From assembly GCA_003056245.1 (NCBI GenBank), contig MVDH01000001.1, forward strand, positions 1,674,716-1,738,715: a DNA stretch of 64,000 bases, written 5' to 3'. Position numbers and translations under genes: made by a program. Positions 10,433 to 20,694 of the stretch are shown piece by piece (within the stretch, counting starts at the first letter, position 1; each line of letters begins with the position of its first letter). Source of the DNA: Cellvibrio sp. 79 (GTDB taxonomy: Bacteria > Pseudomonadota > Gammaproteobacteria > Pseudomonadales > Cellvibrionaceae). The notes under the pieces are model-generated. The model was not told the DNA's origin. It ran no database searches and worked only from the letters and a program-made list of their open reading frames with translations.

Positions 10433-11898
10433 GCGAAGAAATTCTAATTAACGTCTCGCCGGTAGAAACTCGCGTTGCCTTGGTAGAAAACGGCGTCGTA
10501 CAAGAGTTTTATATCGAGCGCAGCCACGGCGAAACCTACGTCGGAAATATTTATAAAGGCAAAGTAGTGCGGGTGTTGCCTGGCATGCAGGCAGCCTTTG
10601 TCGATATTGGCCTGGAGCGCACCGGCTTTATCCATGCTGCCGATATGATGCCTGAACCGCCTGAAGGTGAAGTCCGGCGTACTGAGGTTCCCGATATTCG
10701 TTCGTTGGTGCGTGAAGGCCAGACGTTGTTGGTGCAAGTCGCCAAAGATCCGATCAGTACCAAAGGCGCACGCCTGACGACGCATCTCACCTTGTCCTCT
10801 CGCTATCTGGTGTATATGCCGAATGCCAATCACATTGGTGTTTCCACCCGTATTGAAGACGAACCCGAACGCGAACGTTTGCGCGGTGCGGTGGAAGCGG
10901 CCGTTGCCGAGCAGGAAATACGCGGCGGTTTTATCGTGCGCACGGTGGCTGAAGGTGCTGATGCCGATGCAATTGTTGCTGACATCCCGTTCCTGTTGCG
11001 CCTGTGGGACGATTTGACACTAAAGTTGCCGAGCCTCGGTGTCCCTGCGGAACTTCATCGCGATATGCCGCTCTATCTGCGCGCCCTGCGCGATATGGCG
11101 CGTGCACCGATTGATCGGGTGCGGGTGGATTCGCGCCTGACTTACCAGCAAATGCTGGAGTTTGTGTCCAAGTATTCGCCGCAATTAATCGATTTGATTG
11201 ATCTCTACAGCGGTGATCGCCCGTTGCTTGAACTCTACGGCGTGGAAGAAGAAATTCATCGCGCATTGGAACCGCGCGTTGCCTTGAAATCTAATGGTTA
11301 TCTGATTATCGAACAGACCGAGGCCATGACCACGGTAGATGTCAATACCGGTGCGTTTGTTGGGCATCGCAATCTGGAAGAGACGATTTTCAAGACCAAC
11401 CTGGAAGCGGCAACCGCTATTGCGCGGCAACTGCGGTTGCGTAACCTGGGCGGGATTATCATCCTCGATTTTATCGATATGAAGGACCCTGAGCACCAGC
11501 GCCAGGTTTTGCGCACACTGGAAAAGGCGCTGGAGAAAGACCACGCCAAAACCCGGATTACCGGTGTATCCGAATTGGGTCTGGTGGAAATGGCGCGCAA
11601 GCGGACGCGCGAATCCCTGGAGCAAATGATGTGCGAACCGTGCCCGGTGTGTCAGGGGCGCGGCCAGGTGAAATCGGCGGAGACCGTATGCTACGAAATT
11701 TTCCGTGAAATCCTGCGCATGGCGCGCACCTACGATAACGAAAAGTTTCTGGTGCTGGCATCGCAACTGGTGGTTGATCGTCTGCTGGATGAGGAAGCTG
11801 CTTATGTGGCGGACCTTGAAGCATTTATCAAGCGCACCATTGAGTTCAGGGTTGAGGCGCTCTTCCATCAAGAGCAATACGACATTGTGTTGGTTTAA
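10429..11898 (+). CDS. rng: Ribonuclease G
   Basis: RNase G is an endoribonuclease of the RNase E/G family that matures the 5' end of 16S rRNA and decays some mRNAs. The ATG at 10429 gives MSEEILINVSP and 489 residues, normal for RNase G; the upstream GTG at 10408 lies inside maf. An S1 RNA-binding domain covers about residues 35-130. The catalytic Mg-binding aspartates lie in TVDVNTGAF near 303 and ILDFIDMKD near 347. The zinc-link CPVCQGRG is near 407. No RNase E-type C-terminal scaffold is present. Confidence 0.96.
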   Translation: MSEEILINVSPVETRVALVENGVVQEFYIERSHGETYVGNIYKGKVVRVLPGMQAAFVDIGLERTGFIHAADMMPEPPEGEVRRTEVPDIRSLVREGQTLLVQVAKDPISTKGARLTTHLTLSSRYLVYMPNANHIGVSTRIEDEPERERLRGAVEAAVAEQEIRGGFIVRTVAEGADADAIVADIPFLLRLWDDLTLKLPSLGVPAELHRDMPLYLRALRDMARAPIDRVRVDSRLTYQQMLEFVSKYSPQLIDLIDLYSGDRPLLELYGVEEEIHRALEPRVALKSNGYLIIEQTEAMTTVDVNTGAFVGHRNLEETIFKTNLEAATAIARQLRLRNLGGIIILDFIDMKDPEHQRQVLRTLEKALEKDHAKTRITGVSELGLVEMARKRTRESLEQMMCEPCPVCQGRGQVKSAETVCYEIFREILRMARTYDNEKFLVLASQLVVDRLLDEEAAYVADLEAFIKRTIEFRVEALFHQEQYDIVLV

Positions 11899-11925
11899 TT
11901 TTTATTCTGGAAACCCTGAAGGTAC

Positions 11926-14900
11926 ATGAGCCGCACATTTCGCAAATTGGTTAAGTGGTGCTACCTGCTGGCCGCCATCGCCGTGATTTTACTGGCGGTG
12001 TTGGTGCAGTCCGGGCGCAGCTTTTCCCATTTGCTGGGCGATTACAACCAGAGTATTGCCGCTTATTTTTCCTCCCAATTAAATGCCCAGGTCAGCATTG
12101 GTCGTATCGAGTCCGAATGGGCAGGCTTGAAGCCCAGTCTGGTGGTGCAGGATTTCACCATCAAAAGCCTCGATAACCAACCGATCATCGCCTTGAAGCA
12201 GGCGCGTTTGCGCCTGGATATGCTGGAATCTTTGCTCAACTTCAGCCCGGTCTGGAGCAATTTGATCCTCAATCAAGTGGATATGAGTTTTGTCCAGACT
12301 GCGGATGGTTTTTGGGAGATTCCCGGCTTGCCGCGCAGGGCTAAACCTGAAGACGATGGCAAGGTTCAGCTCGATTCATTAATCGATATGCTGCTGTTAT
12401 CCGGCCGCATTGAATTCCAGCGCAGTCATCTCGGTTTTACGTTTAGTTCCGGCCAGCAAATGGTGCTGGATTCTCCTTATTTATTGCTGGAAAACGCCGA
12501 TGAGTTTCATCGGTTATCGCTACAGATTGATGTGGATGAGCAGCCGCGCAGTGTTTATCTGGTGGCTGAAGGTAAGGGTGACCCGCGTGACCAGCAGCAT
12601 TTCCATAGTAAAGGTTATTTGCAACTGAATCGTTTCCCTACCAGCGAGCCGATTGCGGCAGCCAGCGCATTTTTGCTCGGTGGTAAATCGGCGCTGCAAG
12701 GGGAAGGGCAGGTTGATGCCAATGTCTGGTTCGAAACCCGCAAAGATGCGAAAGGCGGTGCGGGTAAAGGTTATGACCTGGTAGGCAGTTTGGGGGTGCA
12801 ACGGTTGTCTGTACCTTTCGGCGAGCGCCATTTGGCGATGGACGATTTCGCCACCGAAATGACTGGTTTCTGGATGCCCGGCGGGGAGTGGCGTTTGGGC
12901 TTGCAGCAAATTAATGCGGCGATTAAGGACGAGCAGATCAATGGCCTTAATGTGGCAGTTTCATCAAATGGTTTCCAGCAGCCTGTCAACGTTAATCTGG
13001 ATCGCCTTGATCTCGAACGTTTTAACCATATCGTTAAGGATACGGGGGTGTTGGGCGAAGGGCGGTTGAGCGAGGTATTGCAGACATTGAATCCGCGCGG
13101 TCAGTTGCGCAATGTGCAATTGACTCTGCCGGTAAAGAACCCCAAAGACTGGCGGGTAGGTGCCAATCTGGATCAAGTCGCCGTTCAGGCATGGCAAGGT
13201 GTGCCGGGGCTGGTGGGAGTAGACGGGTATCTGCAAGCCGGGCAAACCGGTGGTTTTGTTGATATCGATTCGCGCCGCGGTTTTTCCATGCATTATTCCC
13301 CGACGTATAGCGAACCGATGGCATACGACACTGCCAAGGGGCAGGTCGCATGGCATTTGCAGCCGGAAAAAAACCAGATTTATGTAAATAGTGGCTTACT
13401 CGAATTTCGTCAGGGCCAGGAAATTGCACGCGGTTATATGTGGTTGGGATTACCCTGGAAACGCAACACCGGCGACATCGATCTATTCCTGCAGATTGGC
13501 GGCCAGCAGCTAAACGCCAGCCTTTATAAAAAATATACGCCGGCAACGGTGCCCGCATCCCTCGCTGAATGGCTGGATAAAAGTATCGGTCTGGAAAATC
13601 CCGGCATGGCCAGTGAAGCCGGATTTGTATATCGCGGCACACTTAACACCAAAAATCCGATGGCGCGCACTTTCCAGTTATACCTGGATCTACATCAGGC
13701 ATCCCTCAACTATCACCCCGGTTGGCCAGCGCTTACAGCGATGAACGGGCGCCTGTTGGTCGGTGATGCGCATATTGCCGCCAGTGTTTCGGCTGCCAAC
13801 GTATTTGATAGCAAAGTTGAGCAAGCGGAAGTGCGGGTTACCCCCCAGTCTGGAAAACCGGGTTCATTACTACAAGTCAAAGGGCAAATCGTAGGCTTGG
13901 CCAGCGATGGTATTCGCGTTTTGCGCGAAGGCGAATTGCGCAAGTACATGGGCTCCAGCCTGGATTCATGGACCATGCAGGGCGACATGGTGGCGCGTCT
14001 GGATCTGGATATTCCAATCGGAACCGGCGAATCCAATGCCAAAGGCCATCGCCAGCAAGTAGATATCGATCTCAAATCACCGTTGTTCGAATTGCAGAAT
14101 TTGAATTTGAGTGTGACTGACCTCAGTGGCCATATCAGTTACAACAGCGATACCGGTGTGGGAAGCGAGCAGTTACGCGGGTTGGTGTTTGGCCAACCAT
14201 TGGATGCCCAGTTGAGTACCCGGAAACTTGAGGGTTTCAATAAAACGCTAATTAGCCTTGGTGGTGCAGTTGATGCGCGCCAGCTCGCCTTTTGGAGCAA
14301 ACGCCCCGAAGTGCTATTTATGCAGGGAACCTTGCCTTATAAGGCGATGGTGGAGCTTAATCATCGCCCCCGTGTGAATGCGGCACCGCCTGAATTGAGT
14401 CCGGAAGAGGTGGAAATCAAAACGGAAACGCCAGTCGAATTTGCCAATAAGGCCTTCGCCACTATTACCGTTACCAGTGATTTACAGGGCGTAACAGCAG
14501 ACTTGCCTGCACCCTATGGTAAGGCGGGTATGGCTACCAAGCCTCTGGTGTTCCAGTATTGGCTGCAGGAAACCCAGTCCCAGATCCATTTGGCTTATGG
14601 TGATAATGTCCAGGCTTTACTGCGTATGGATCGCCGCAACAATAATTTGCTCGCCGCCAATATCGCTCTGGGAGCAGATGCGCACCTGAGCGATAAACCC
14701 GAGTTTGTGGTGTCCGGGTTTGTTCCCGACGTGGAGCTTGATCAGTGGAAAGTGGTGCAAGCCCGCTACTTTTCTTACATTGAGCAACTGACATCGGTCA
14801 TCGTTAATCCGCTCAAACATCCCTCTACGCCGCAGGAAGTGGAAGAGTTATTGGCTGCCGAATCCGAAGCGGTCGGGCGGATAGGCGGTTTACCCTTCAG

Positions 14901-16209
14901 AACGGATCTGGTGATTGGCCAATACGATGTAGGCAGCTTGCGCTTGGAAAATCTGAAGCTGGTTGCGGTTCCGGTTAAAGCGGGTTGGAAACTGCACATT
15001 GATAACCCGCAGGTTGCGGGCGAGGTGTTAGTCCCCACCAGCAAGTTTGCGCCGTTGGAGGTTAATCTTGAGCATTTGGCGTTAACCAAAGCGGCCTTGG
15101 GACAGGAGGAGACGGCAGTTGCCAGTGTTGCTCCCGAAAAATCCGTTTCACCAATAACAGAATCGCAAACATCGGAAGCCGCCAGTATTCCTGCGGACCC
15201 GAGCCTATCGCCCGAAGAGACATCACCTGCACAAAGTGCTTCACCGGTTGCAAATGCCGCACCGGAGCCTGAGCGCAAACTGCTGGATCCGCGCTCCATG
15301 CCATTAGCCAACATCGCCGTTAAAGCGCTTTCACTGGATGGTAATAATTACGGCAATTGGTCCTTGCAACTGCGCCCTAACGACAATGGTGTATTGATTG
15401 ACCGGATTCGCGGCAGTATCCGCGGGGTTACTATCAGTGGGGCTAATGATCAGGGCGCGCAAATTTTCTGGAATTACACGACCCAGGGACAACAGACCCG
15501 ATTCGTCGGTACGCTGACCGCAGGTGATATAGGGGCTGTTCTGCGTGAATGGCAAAAACCTGACACCATCGAGAGTACTCGCGCCCATTACCAGGCGGAT
15601 TTGTTTTGGCCCGGCTCGCCGCAAGACTTTTCAATTGTTGAACTGGGTGGCGACATGATCATCCACATGGAAAACGGTCGCTTTAAACGTGAAGCCAGTG
15701 CGGGCGACGGAATCCTGCGCTTATTATCCATTCTGAACTTTGATTCGCTGGCACGGCGCATGCGGCTGGATTTTTCCGATCTCTATAAAAGCGGCCTGGC
15801 TTACGATGAGATCAACGGCAAAATGCGCTTCAACCAGGGCACGCTGGTGTTTGAGGATCCATTAGTCGTCCGTACCCCGTCCAGTGGTTTACAAATGGCA
15901 GGCACTATTAATTTGCGCGATGAAACCATCAATACCCGCTTGGTGGCGACCTTGCCGGTGGCAAGTAACCTCACATTCTTCGCCGCGTTGGCGACAGGAT
16001 TACCGGCAGCGGCAGGTATTTATCTGGTGAGCAAGTTATTTAAGAAACAAGTTGATCAGGCAACCAGCATCAGCTACACCATCAACGGTAGCTGGGATGA
16101 GCCACAAATGAGTTTTAATCGGTTGTTCGAGAGCGAACAAAGCCTGCGCGACAGTGTAAACAAACCGCAGAAAGGGGAAGATGTGTCGCAGGAAAAACCG
16201 CCGCCGTGA
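11926..16209 (+). CDS. yhdP: YhdP family AsmA-like protein
   Basis: This 1427-residue protein has one N-terminal membrane helix (about 12-30, LLAAIAVILLAVLV) and a very long periplasmic region of AsmA/DUF3971-type beta repeats. It ends with the AsmA_2-like segment containing RRMRLDFSDLYKSGLAYDEI and a final hydrophobic stretch. E. coli YhdP helps move phospholipids from the inner to the outer membrane; the same role here is inferred. It is longer than E. coli YhdP, partly because of a low-complexity Ser/Pro/Ala/Glu insert around residues 1060-1125. It lies 27 bases after rng and is followed by a terminator. tldD, its usual Pseudomonas neighbour, is absent. Confidence 0.92.
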   Translation: MSRTFRKLVKWCYLLAAIAVILLAVLVQSGRSFSHLLGDYNQSIAAYFSSQLNAQVSIGRIESEWAGLKPSLVVQDFTIKSLDNQPIIALKQARLRLDMLESLLNFSPVWSNLILNQVDMSFVQTADGFWEIPGLPRRAKPEDDGKVQLDSLIDMLLLSGRIEFQRSHLGFTFSSGQQMVLDSPYLLLENADEFHRLSLQIDVDEQPRSVYLVAEGKGDPRDQQHFHSKGYLQLNRFPTSEPIAAASAFLLGGKSALQGEGQVDANVWFETRKDAKGGAGKGYDLVGSLGVQRLSVPFGERHLAMDDFATEMTGFWMPGGEWRLGLQQINAAIKDEQINGLNVAVSSNGFQQPVNVNLDRLDLERFNHIVKDTGVLGEGRLSEVLQTLNPRGQLRNVQLTLPVKNPKDWRVGANLDQVAVQAWQGVPGLVGVDGYLQAGQTGGFVDIDSRRGFSMHYSPTYSEPMAYDTAKGQVAWHLQPEKNQIYVNSGLLEFRQGQEIARGYMWLGLPWKRNTGDIDLFLQIGGQQLNASLYKKYTPATVPASLAEWLDKSIGLENPGMASEAGFVYRGTLNTKNPMARTFQLYLDLHQASLNYHPGWPALTAMNGRLLVGDAHIAASVSAANVFDSKVEQAEVRVTPQSGKPGSLLQVKGQIVGLASDGIRVLREGELRKYMGSSLDSWTMQGDMVARLDLDIPIGTGESNAKGHRQQVDIDLKSPLFELQNLNLSVTDLSGHISYNSDTGVGSEQLRGLVFGQPLDAQLSTRKLEGFNKTLISLGGAVDARQLAFWSKRPEVLFMQGTLPYKAMVELNHRPRVNAAPPELSPEEVEIKTETPVEFANKAFATITVTSDLQGVTADLPAPYGKAGMATKPLVFQYWLQETQSQIHLAYGDNVQALLRMDRRNNNLLAANIALGADAHLSDKPEFVVSGFVPDVELDQWKVVQARYFSYIEQLTSVIVNPLKHPSTPQEVEELLAAESEAVGRIGGLPFRTDLVIGQYDVGSLRLENLKLVAVPVKAGWKLHIDNPQVAGEVLVPTSKFAPLEVNLEHLALTKAALGQEETAVASVAPEKSVSPITESQTSEAASIPADPSLSPEETSPAQSASPVANAAPEPERKLLDPRSMPLANIAVKALSLDGNNYGNWSLQLRPNDNGVLIDRIRGSIRGVTISGANDQGAQIFWNYTTQGQQTRFVGTLTAGDIGAVLREWQKPDTIESTRAHYQADLFWPGSPQDFSIVELGGDMIIHMENGRFKREASAGDGILRLLSILNFDSLARRMRLDFSDLYKSGLAYDEINGKMRFNQGTLVFEDPLVVRTPSSGLQMAGTINLRDETINTRLVATLPVASNLTFFAALATGLPAAAGIYLVSKLFKKQVDQATSISYTINGSWDEPQMSFNRLFESEQSLRDSVNKPQKGEDVSQEKPPP

Positions 16210-16223
16210 CCGATTAAGTTCTA

Positions 16224-16255
16224 CAAAAAAAGCGCCATAACGGCGCTTTTTTTTT
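16224..16255 (+). terminator. Terminator of the mreBCD-maf-rng-yhdP cluster
   Basis: AGCGCC/GGCGCT hairpin (16231-16247) with a run of nine T. An A-run precedes the stem, so it may also act on the other strand. Confidence 0.9.
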
Positions 16256-16337
16256 GCAATAAATTGCAGCGAGATATTATTTTTAACCTTGAGCGTGTGA
16301 CCGGTCGAAGTTATGCACGGGGGGTGAATCTTACACG

Positions 16338-16366
16338 GCCATTTTAAGTGAACCTTAAAATGGCCA
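16338..16366. repeat. Perfect 12-13 bp hairpin between yhdP and darP
   Basis: GGCCATTTTAAG and CTTAAAATGGCC surround a short loop. It has no T-run on either side, so it is not a classical intrinsic terminator. It lies just past the darP stop, where it could protect or process the 3' end (inference). Confidence 0.6.
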
Positions 16367-16380
16367 ATGGAAGGGGGAGA

Positions 16381-16899
16381 TTAATCTTGCTGTTCCAACT
16401 GCTCGCGGATAAAACCAAATAACTTGCGTGCGCTCGCCGCCGGTTTGTTCTCTTCGCGCTCTTTTTGTGCTGAACGGATCAGTTGGCGCAAATGCTGGAC
16501 ATCAATGCCCGGGCAAGATGTCACCAATGTCTGGAAAATCTGTTTATCGCCTTCAATCAGCAAATCGCGGTAACGCTCAATCTGATGCTGGCGGTGGATG
16601 TATTGATCGCTACGGTTTTGCATTTTCTCAACCGCGGCTTTAATTTCCTCGTGGTTGCCTTCACGCATCAAGCGGCCGATGTACTGGATCTGGCGGCGAC
16701 GGCCATCTTTGAGTGGCATTTTGCGCGCCAGATAAATGGCCTCCAGCAGGTCTTCACTCAATGGGAGTTGCGCCAACTGTTTTTCATTCATCGTGATAAA
16801 GCTTTCACCCAATGCCTGTAGCGCATGCATATCGCGCTTGACCTGGGATTTGCTCAGGATGTAATCGTCGGGGTTGATATCGTCGTAGTTGTAAACCAT
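16381..16899 (-). CDS. darP: Ribosome biogenesis factor DarP (YjgA, DUF615)
   Basis: DarP/YjgA binds late 50S precursor particles and aids assembly of the peptidyl-transferase region in E. coli. The ATG at 16899 (MVYNYDDINPDDYILSKSQ) gives 172 residues, the usual length; the extra 22 residues from the ATG at 16965 are not family-like. The segment SKSQVKRDMHALQALGE and the later RQIQYIGRLMR are DUF615 hallmarks. It is highly charged and helical. pmbA and tldD, which flank it in Pseudomonas, are missing. Confidence 0.92.
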   Translation of the reverse strand: MVYNYDDINPDDYILSKSQVKRDMHALQALGESFITMNEKQLAQLPLSEDLLEAIYLARKMPLKDGRRRQIQYIGRLMREGNHEEIKAAVEKMQNRSDQYIHRQHQIERYRDLLIEGDKQIFQTLVTSCPGIDVQHLRQLIRSAQKEREENKPAASARKLFGFIREQLEQQD

Positions 16900-17001
16900 G
16901 GCAGTGCCGTCGAGCTGAAATAATAAAAGGGCGCGCAGCTTAGTGCAGATGCTGTCCAAGAACAACCTTTGCTGCTGGCTAGAGAGTAAACAATAGGTGA
17001 T

Positions 17002-17274
17002 TTATTCACCTTCTTCAAAGCGATCGGCAATCAGGGCGCGGATTGCATTCATCGCTGCTTCGGCATCATCACCTTCAATATTGATTTGCAGGGCCGTACC
17101 GCAACTGGCCGCCAGTAACATCAGGGACATAACACTTTTAGCGTCGGCCCAGTTACCTTCGCCTACACGCGCTTGCACCTTCGCCTTGAACTGGTTGGCA
17201 AGGGTGGCGAGTTTAGCTGCAGCCCGTGCATGCAGTCCGCGTTTATTAATAATGTCGAGAGTTTCTATGAGCAT
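17002..17274 (-). CDS. ptsO: HPr-like phosphocarrier NPr of the nitrogen PTS
   Basis: This 90-residue HPr-fold protein carries phosphate from EI-Ntr to PtsN. The active histidine lies in GLHARAAAKL near residue 16, and the regulatory serine region is AKSVMSLMLLAAS. It is the last gene of rpoN-hpf-ptsN-rapZ-npr, 21 bases after rapZ. No EI-Ntr gene is in the window. Confidence 0.93.
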   Translation of the reverse strand: MLIETLDIINKRGLHARAAAKLATLANQFKAKVQARVGEGNWADAKSVMSLMLLAASCGTALQINIEGDDAEAAMNAIRALIADRFEEGE

Positions 17275-17295
17275 CGCCTGGTTCTGTGTTTGAAA

Positions 17296-18165
17296 TCAGT
17301 GTTTTTTGTGTTTGTTGATATCGCGATGACGCACCTGTACATCGTGAAAACTCTGGTCGAAGTGTTTTTGCAACCGCTCCGCCAGATATACGGACCGATG
17401 TTGTCCGCCAGTACAGCCAACCGCAATAGTGATATAGCTGCGATTATTGGCTTGATAGCGTGGCAACCAACGGGCCAAGTAATGTTCTATATCGTCATAC
17501 ATCTCCCTGACCGTGACCTGTTCTTCCAGAAAATCAATCACTTCCTGATCCTTTCCTGTTTGCGGGCGTAGGTTAGGTTTCCAATGGGGATTGGGTAAAC
17601 AGCGCGCATCAAATACCAGGTCGGCATTTACCGGCACGCCATGTTTGAAGCCAAAGGATTCAAACAAAATCGCCATGGTTGATTCACTGCGCCCCACCAC
17701 CCGTTCTTTTACCAGATCACGCAACTCATGTAGATTTAAATGGCTGGTATCGATAACCTGGTCAGCGGTGTCGCGAATGGGTTCGAGCAGGTGTTGCTCG
17801 GCGGCGATCGCTTCTTCCAGGCTGGTGTGTTTGTCTGACAATGGATGTTTGCGCCGGGTTTCACTAAAGCGCTGGATTAATACCGCTGGTTGCGAATCCA
17901 GGAACAAGGTCTGGAAGGGCAGGTGTGCTTCCTTGAGGGTGCTAATCATCTGCGGGAATATCGCCAGGTCTTGCCAGGCATTGCGGACATCTATACCAAT
18001 CGCAAACTTTTGCTTCTCATCTTTATGAATCTGGATTTGTGCGACCAGGGCGGGCAATAGGCTTACCGGTAAATTGTCGATGCAGTTAAAGCCCACGTCT
18101 TCAAGAACATGAAGCGCGGTACTTTTTCCTGAGCCGGAGAGGCCACTGACAATTACCAGATGCAT
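17296..18165 (-). CDS. rapZ: RNase adapter RapZ, P-loop nucleotide-binding protein
   Basis: In E. coli RapZ delivers the sRNA GlmZ to RNase E and so controls glucosamine-6-phosphate synthase. The Walker A motif GLSGSGKST is at residues 7-15, with GIDVRN further on. The conserved C-terminal half holds CTGGQHRSVYLAERL, the RNA-binding and signal-sensing region. Length 289 is normal. The three-gene order ptsN-rapZ-npr is the classical nitrogen PTS arrangement. Confidence 0.95.
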   Translation of the reverse strand: MHLVIVSGLSGSGKSTALHVLEDVGFNCIDNLPVSLLPALVAQIQIHKDEKQKFAIGIDVRNAWQDLAIFPQMISTLKEAHLPFQTLFLDSQPAVLIQRFSETRRKHPLSDKHTSLEEAIAAEQHLLEPIRDTADQVIDTSHLNLHELRDLVKERVVGRSESTMAILFESFGFKHGVPVNADLVFDARCLPNPHWKPNLRPQTGKDQEVIDFLEEQVTVREMYDDIEHYLARWLPRYQANNRSYITIAVGCTGGQHRSVYLAERLQKHFDQSFHDVQVRHRDINKHKKH

Positions 18166-18177
18166 AGTGTTAAATCC

Positions 18178-18630
18178 CTACAGAGGCGCTATCGCGGCTT
18201 GATACAGGGCTTCATCGCTGGCGGCTTTTCTCAGTCGCTGGCGATATTCAGGGTTATTCAATGCTCCCGCCAGGGTTGCCAGGGTTTGCAAATGTTCATC
18301 GTGGGCGTCTTCCGGCACTAACATTGCGAACAGGATATCAACGGGTTGTGAATCAATGGCGTCAAAATCAATCGGATCAGTGAGGGTAATCAGAGCTCCA
18401 ATAGTGCCGGTGCATTTTTCAACCCGGCAATGCGGTATGGCGACACCGTGGCCAATACCTGTTGACCCGAGCCGCTCACGGCCTATCAGGCGGCGGAATA
18501 ATTCGTCGCCATTGATAGCGGGAATATCCTGCGCAATGGTATTGGCGAGCAATTCCAATGCGCGTTTTTTACTGCCGCCCTCAATACTGCATAAGGTACG
18601 GCCAGGACTAATAAGGGATTCAATTTGCAT
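18178..18630 (-). CDS. ptsN: Nitrogen regulatory EIIA protein PtsN
   Basis: PtsN (150 residues) is the EIIA domain that ends the nitrogen PTS phosphorelay and modulates K+ and phosphate signalling. The phospho-histidine lies in GIGHGVAIPHCRV near residue 68. The gene follows hpf by 42 bases and precedes rapZ by 12. Confidence 0.95.
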   Translation of the reverse strand: MQIESLISPGRTLCSIEGGSKKRALELLANTIAQDIPAINGDELFRRLIGRERLGSTGIGHGVAIPHCRVEKCTGTIGALITLTDPIDFDAIDSQPVDILFAMLVPEDAHDEHLQTLATLAGALNNPEYRQRLRKAASDEALYQAAIAPL

Positions 18631-18672
18631 AGCTTAATGATGCCGGAGCATTCTCTATTGAGCGCAGTATCG

Positions 18673-18963
18673 TTAACGGTGACTACGCAATTTCTCTTTG
18701 TGTTTGATTAATTGACGATCCAGCTTGTCCGCCAGTGCATCAATTGCCGCATACAAATCATCATGGGTAGCGTCAGCATGGATATCCTTGCCGCTTACAT
18801 GCAAAGTGGCCTCTGCTTTTTGAATCAGTTTATCCACTGAGAGAATAACGTTAGTGCTGGTGATTCGGTCGTGGTGATTGCTCAGACGTTCGAGTTTACT
18901 GGTCACATAATCTTTAATTGATTCGGTTACTTCGAGGTGATGGCCACTGATATTTATTTGCAT
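18673..18963 (-). CDS. hpf: Short ribosome hibernation promoting factor
   Basis: At 96 residues this is the short HPF form that acts with RMF to form 100S ribosomes. MQINISGHHLEVTESIKDYV at the N-terminus and the C-terminal LDRQLIKHKEKLRSH are typical. It lies downstream of rpoN, as in Pseudomonas and E. coli. Confidence 0.94.
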   Translation of the reverse strand: MQINISGHHLEVTESIKDYVTSKLERLSNHHDRITSTNVILSVDKLIQKAEATLHVSGKDIHADATHDDLYAAIDALADKLDRQLIKHKEKLRSHR

Positions 18964-18985
18964 AGGTGCTTCCTCATTAGGGTTT

Positions 18986-19010
18986 GCAGGCTCGTATAAG
19001 CCTGCTTTTT
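18986..19010 (+). other. Hairpin between rpoN and hpf
   Basis: GCAGGCT/AGCCTGC stem with a six-base loop. The T-run lies on the plus-strand side, opposite to the direction of rpoN-hpf transcription. It therefore looks like a terminator only for antisense transcription, or a processing hairpin in the mRNA. Confidence 0.5.
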
Positions 19011-19059
19011 AGAATTCAGTAAATCCTGTCGGTAATGATCCTTATTTTTGTTTCCTGAA

Positions 19060-20694
19060 TTAAATAGTTTTGCGTTCATTAGAGGGCGGAATATTTAATG
19101 ACTCGCGATATTTGGCAATAGTGCGGCGCGCTACCTGAATACCCTGTTCAGCGAGCAGGTCGGTAATTTTGCTATCGCTCAATGGTTTTTTCGGATTCTC
19201 TGCATTCACCAGTTTTTTGATGATGGCGCGAATCGCTGTCGATGAACATTCGCCACCACTGTCGGTGCTCACATGGCTGGAGAAAAAATATTTCAGCTCA
19301 AAAATACCTTGCGGGGTGTGCATGTATTTTTGGGTGGTTACACGGGAAATAGTCGATTCATGCATCTCAACAATTTCAGCAATATCGTGTAGTACCAGTG
19401 GTTTCATCGCTTCAGGGCCGTACTCCAGAAATCCGCGTTGTTTTTCAACAATGCAACTGGCAACTTTCAATAACGTTTCGTTACGGCTTTGCAAGCTTTT
19501 CAAAAACCAGCGCGCTTCCTGCAAATTATCTTTGAGGAACGTGTTGTCGCTGCTGGAGTCTGCACGCTTTACCATCGATGCATAATCAGCATTAATACGC
19601 AAGCGCGGTGCAATTTCCGGATTGAGTTCTACCAGCCAACGGCCATCACGTTTTTCGACAAATACATCGGGTACTACGTATTCGGTATCGCCGTTGGCGA
19701 TCATATCGCCCGGGCGCGGATTCAAACTTTGAATCAGCGCGACCGCCTGGCTTAATTCGGATTCCTTTAATTTGGTGCGACGCATTAACTGGCGATAATC
19801 GCGGCTACCGAGAACCGGCAAATATTGTTTCGCAATTAATTTTGCTGAATCCAGAAAGGGAGTTTTGGGATCGAATTGTTGCAACTGGACGAGCAGGCAC
19901 TCGGAAAGATTCTGGCTGCATACACCGCATGGATCAAATTGTTGCAATCGATGCTGGACGGCAACGACTTCATCCAGTTCAAGCTCATCAAAGTCATCGC
20001 GCATGCCGTCGAAAATTTCTTCGAGGGTTATCGATAGCATTCCGCTGGGCTCAACGGCATCAATAATTGCCATTGCCAACACACGGTCGCGATCTGACAT
20101 GGGGGTGAGGTTCAATTGCCACATCAGATGGTCGTAAAGTGAATCGGTGGCAGCGCGACGACTTTCAAAGTCGTTGTCTTCGTTATCGTAATTACTGGAG
20201 CTACTGGATGACGATGCTTGATACACGTCATCCCAACTGGTGTCTACCGGCAGGTCACTGGGAATGGCATCACTCCAGTCGCCGCTATCGGCACTGAAGC
20301 TTTCGCCTTCGCCGTAGACATCAGCATCACCAAAGGAATCGCCATCACTAAAACTTTCACCCTCGGAATAATTACCGCTTTCCTGGTAATTATCAGTACT
20401 CGCCGAGTAATTCTCACTCGCGCTGAAATCTGTGGTGTTCTCTCCATGGGTGTCAGCGGCGATTTCCTGTTGGCGCGTGTAATCAGCGTTATCCAGATCA
20501 CTACCATCATAATCGGTAGTCTGGCTAGGTGAATCGAAGCCTTCTTCTACTTCCAGCATAGGGTTGGATTCAAGGGCTTCCTGAATCTCTTGTTGCAAAT
20601 CCAATGTGGAAAGTTGCAAAAGGCGAATTGCCTGTTGCAACTGGGGAGTCATGGTCAGCTGTTGACCGAGTTTAAGCTGGAGCGATTGTTTCAT
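19060..20694 (-). CDS. rpoN: RNA polymerase sigma-54 factor RpoN
   Basis: RpoN directs RNA polymerase to -24/-12 promoters and needs AAA+ activators. Region I is intact ([20 protein letters not shown], rich in Leu and Gln). The core-binding and DNA-binding region III spans about 180-544. The RpoN box [10 protein letters not shown] is at residues 522-531. At 544 residues it is longer than usual (roughly 480-500) because acidic region II, about residues 50-180, is expanded with repeated GEGESFS/SDGDSF units and a run of seven Ser. The gene heads rpoN-hpf-ptsN-rapZ-npr and follows lptB. Confidence 0.96.
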   Translation of the reverse strand: MKQSLQLKLGQQLTMTPQLQQAIRLLQLSTLDLQQEIQEALESNPMLEVEEGFDSPSQTTDYDGSDLDNADYTRQQEIAADTHGENTTDFSASENYSASTDNYQESGNYSEGESFSDGDSFGDADVYGEGESFSADSGDWSDAIPSDLPVDTSWDDVYQASSSSSSSNYDNEDNDFESRRAATDSLYDHLMWQLNLTPMSDRDRVLAMAIIDAVEPSGMLSITLEEIFDGMRDDFDELELDEVVAVQHRLQQFDPCGVCSQNLSECLLVQLQQFDPKTPFLDSAKLIAKQYLPVLGSRDYRQLMRRTKLKESELSQAVALIQSLNPRPGDMIANGDTEYVVPDVFVEKRDGRWLVELNPEIAPRLRINADYASMVKRADSSSDNTFLKDNLQEARWFLKSLQSRNETLLKVASCIVEKQRGFLEYGPEAMKPLVLHDIAEIVEMHESTISRVTTQKYMHTPQGIFELKYFFSSHVSTDSGGECSSTAIRAIIKKLVNAENPKKPLSDSKITDLLAEQGIQVARRTIAKYRESLNIPPSNERKTI

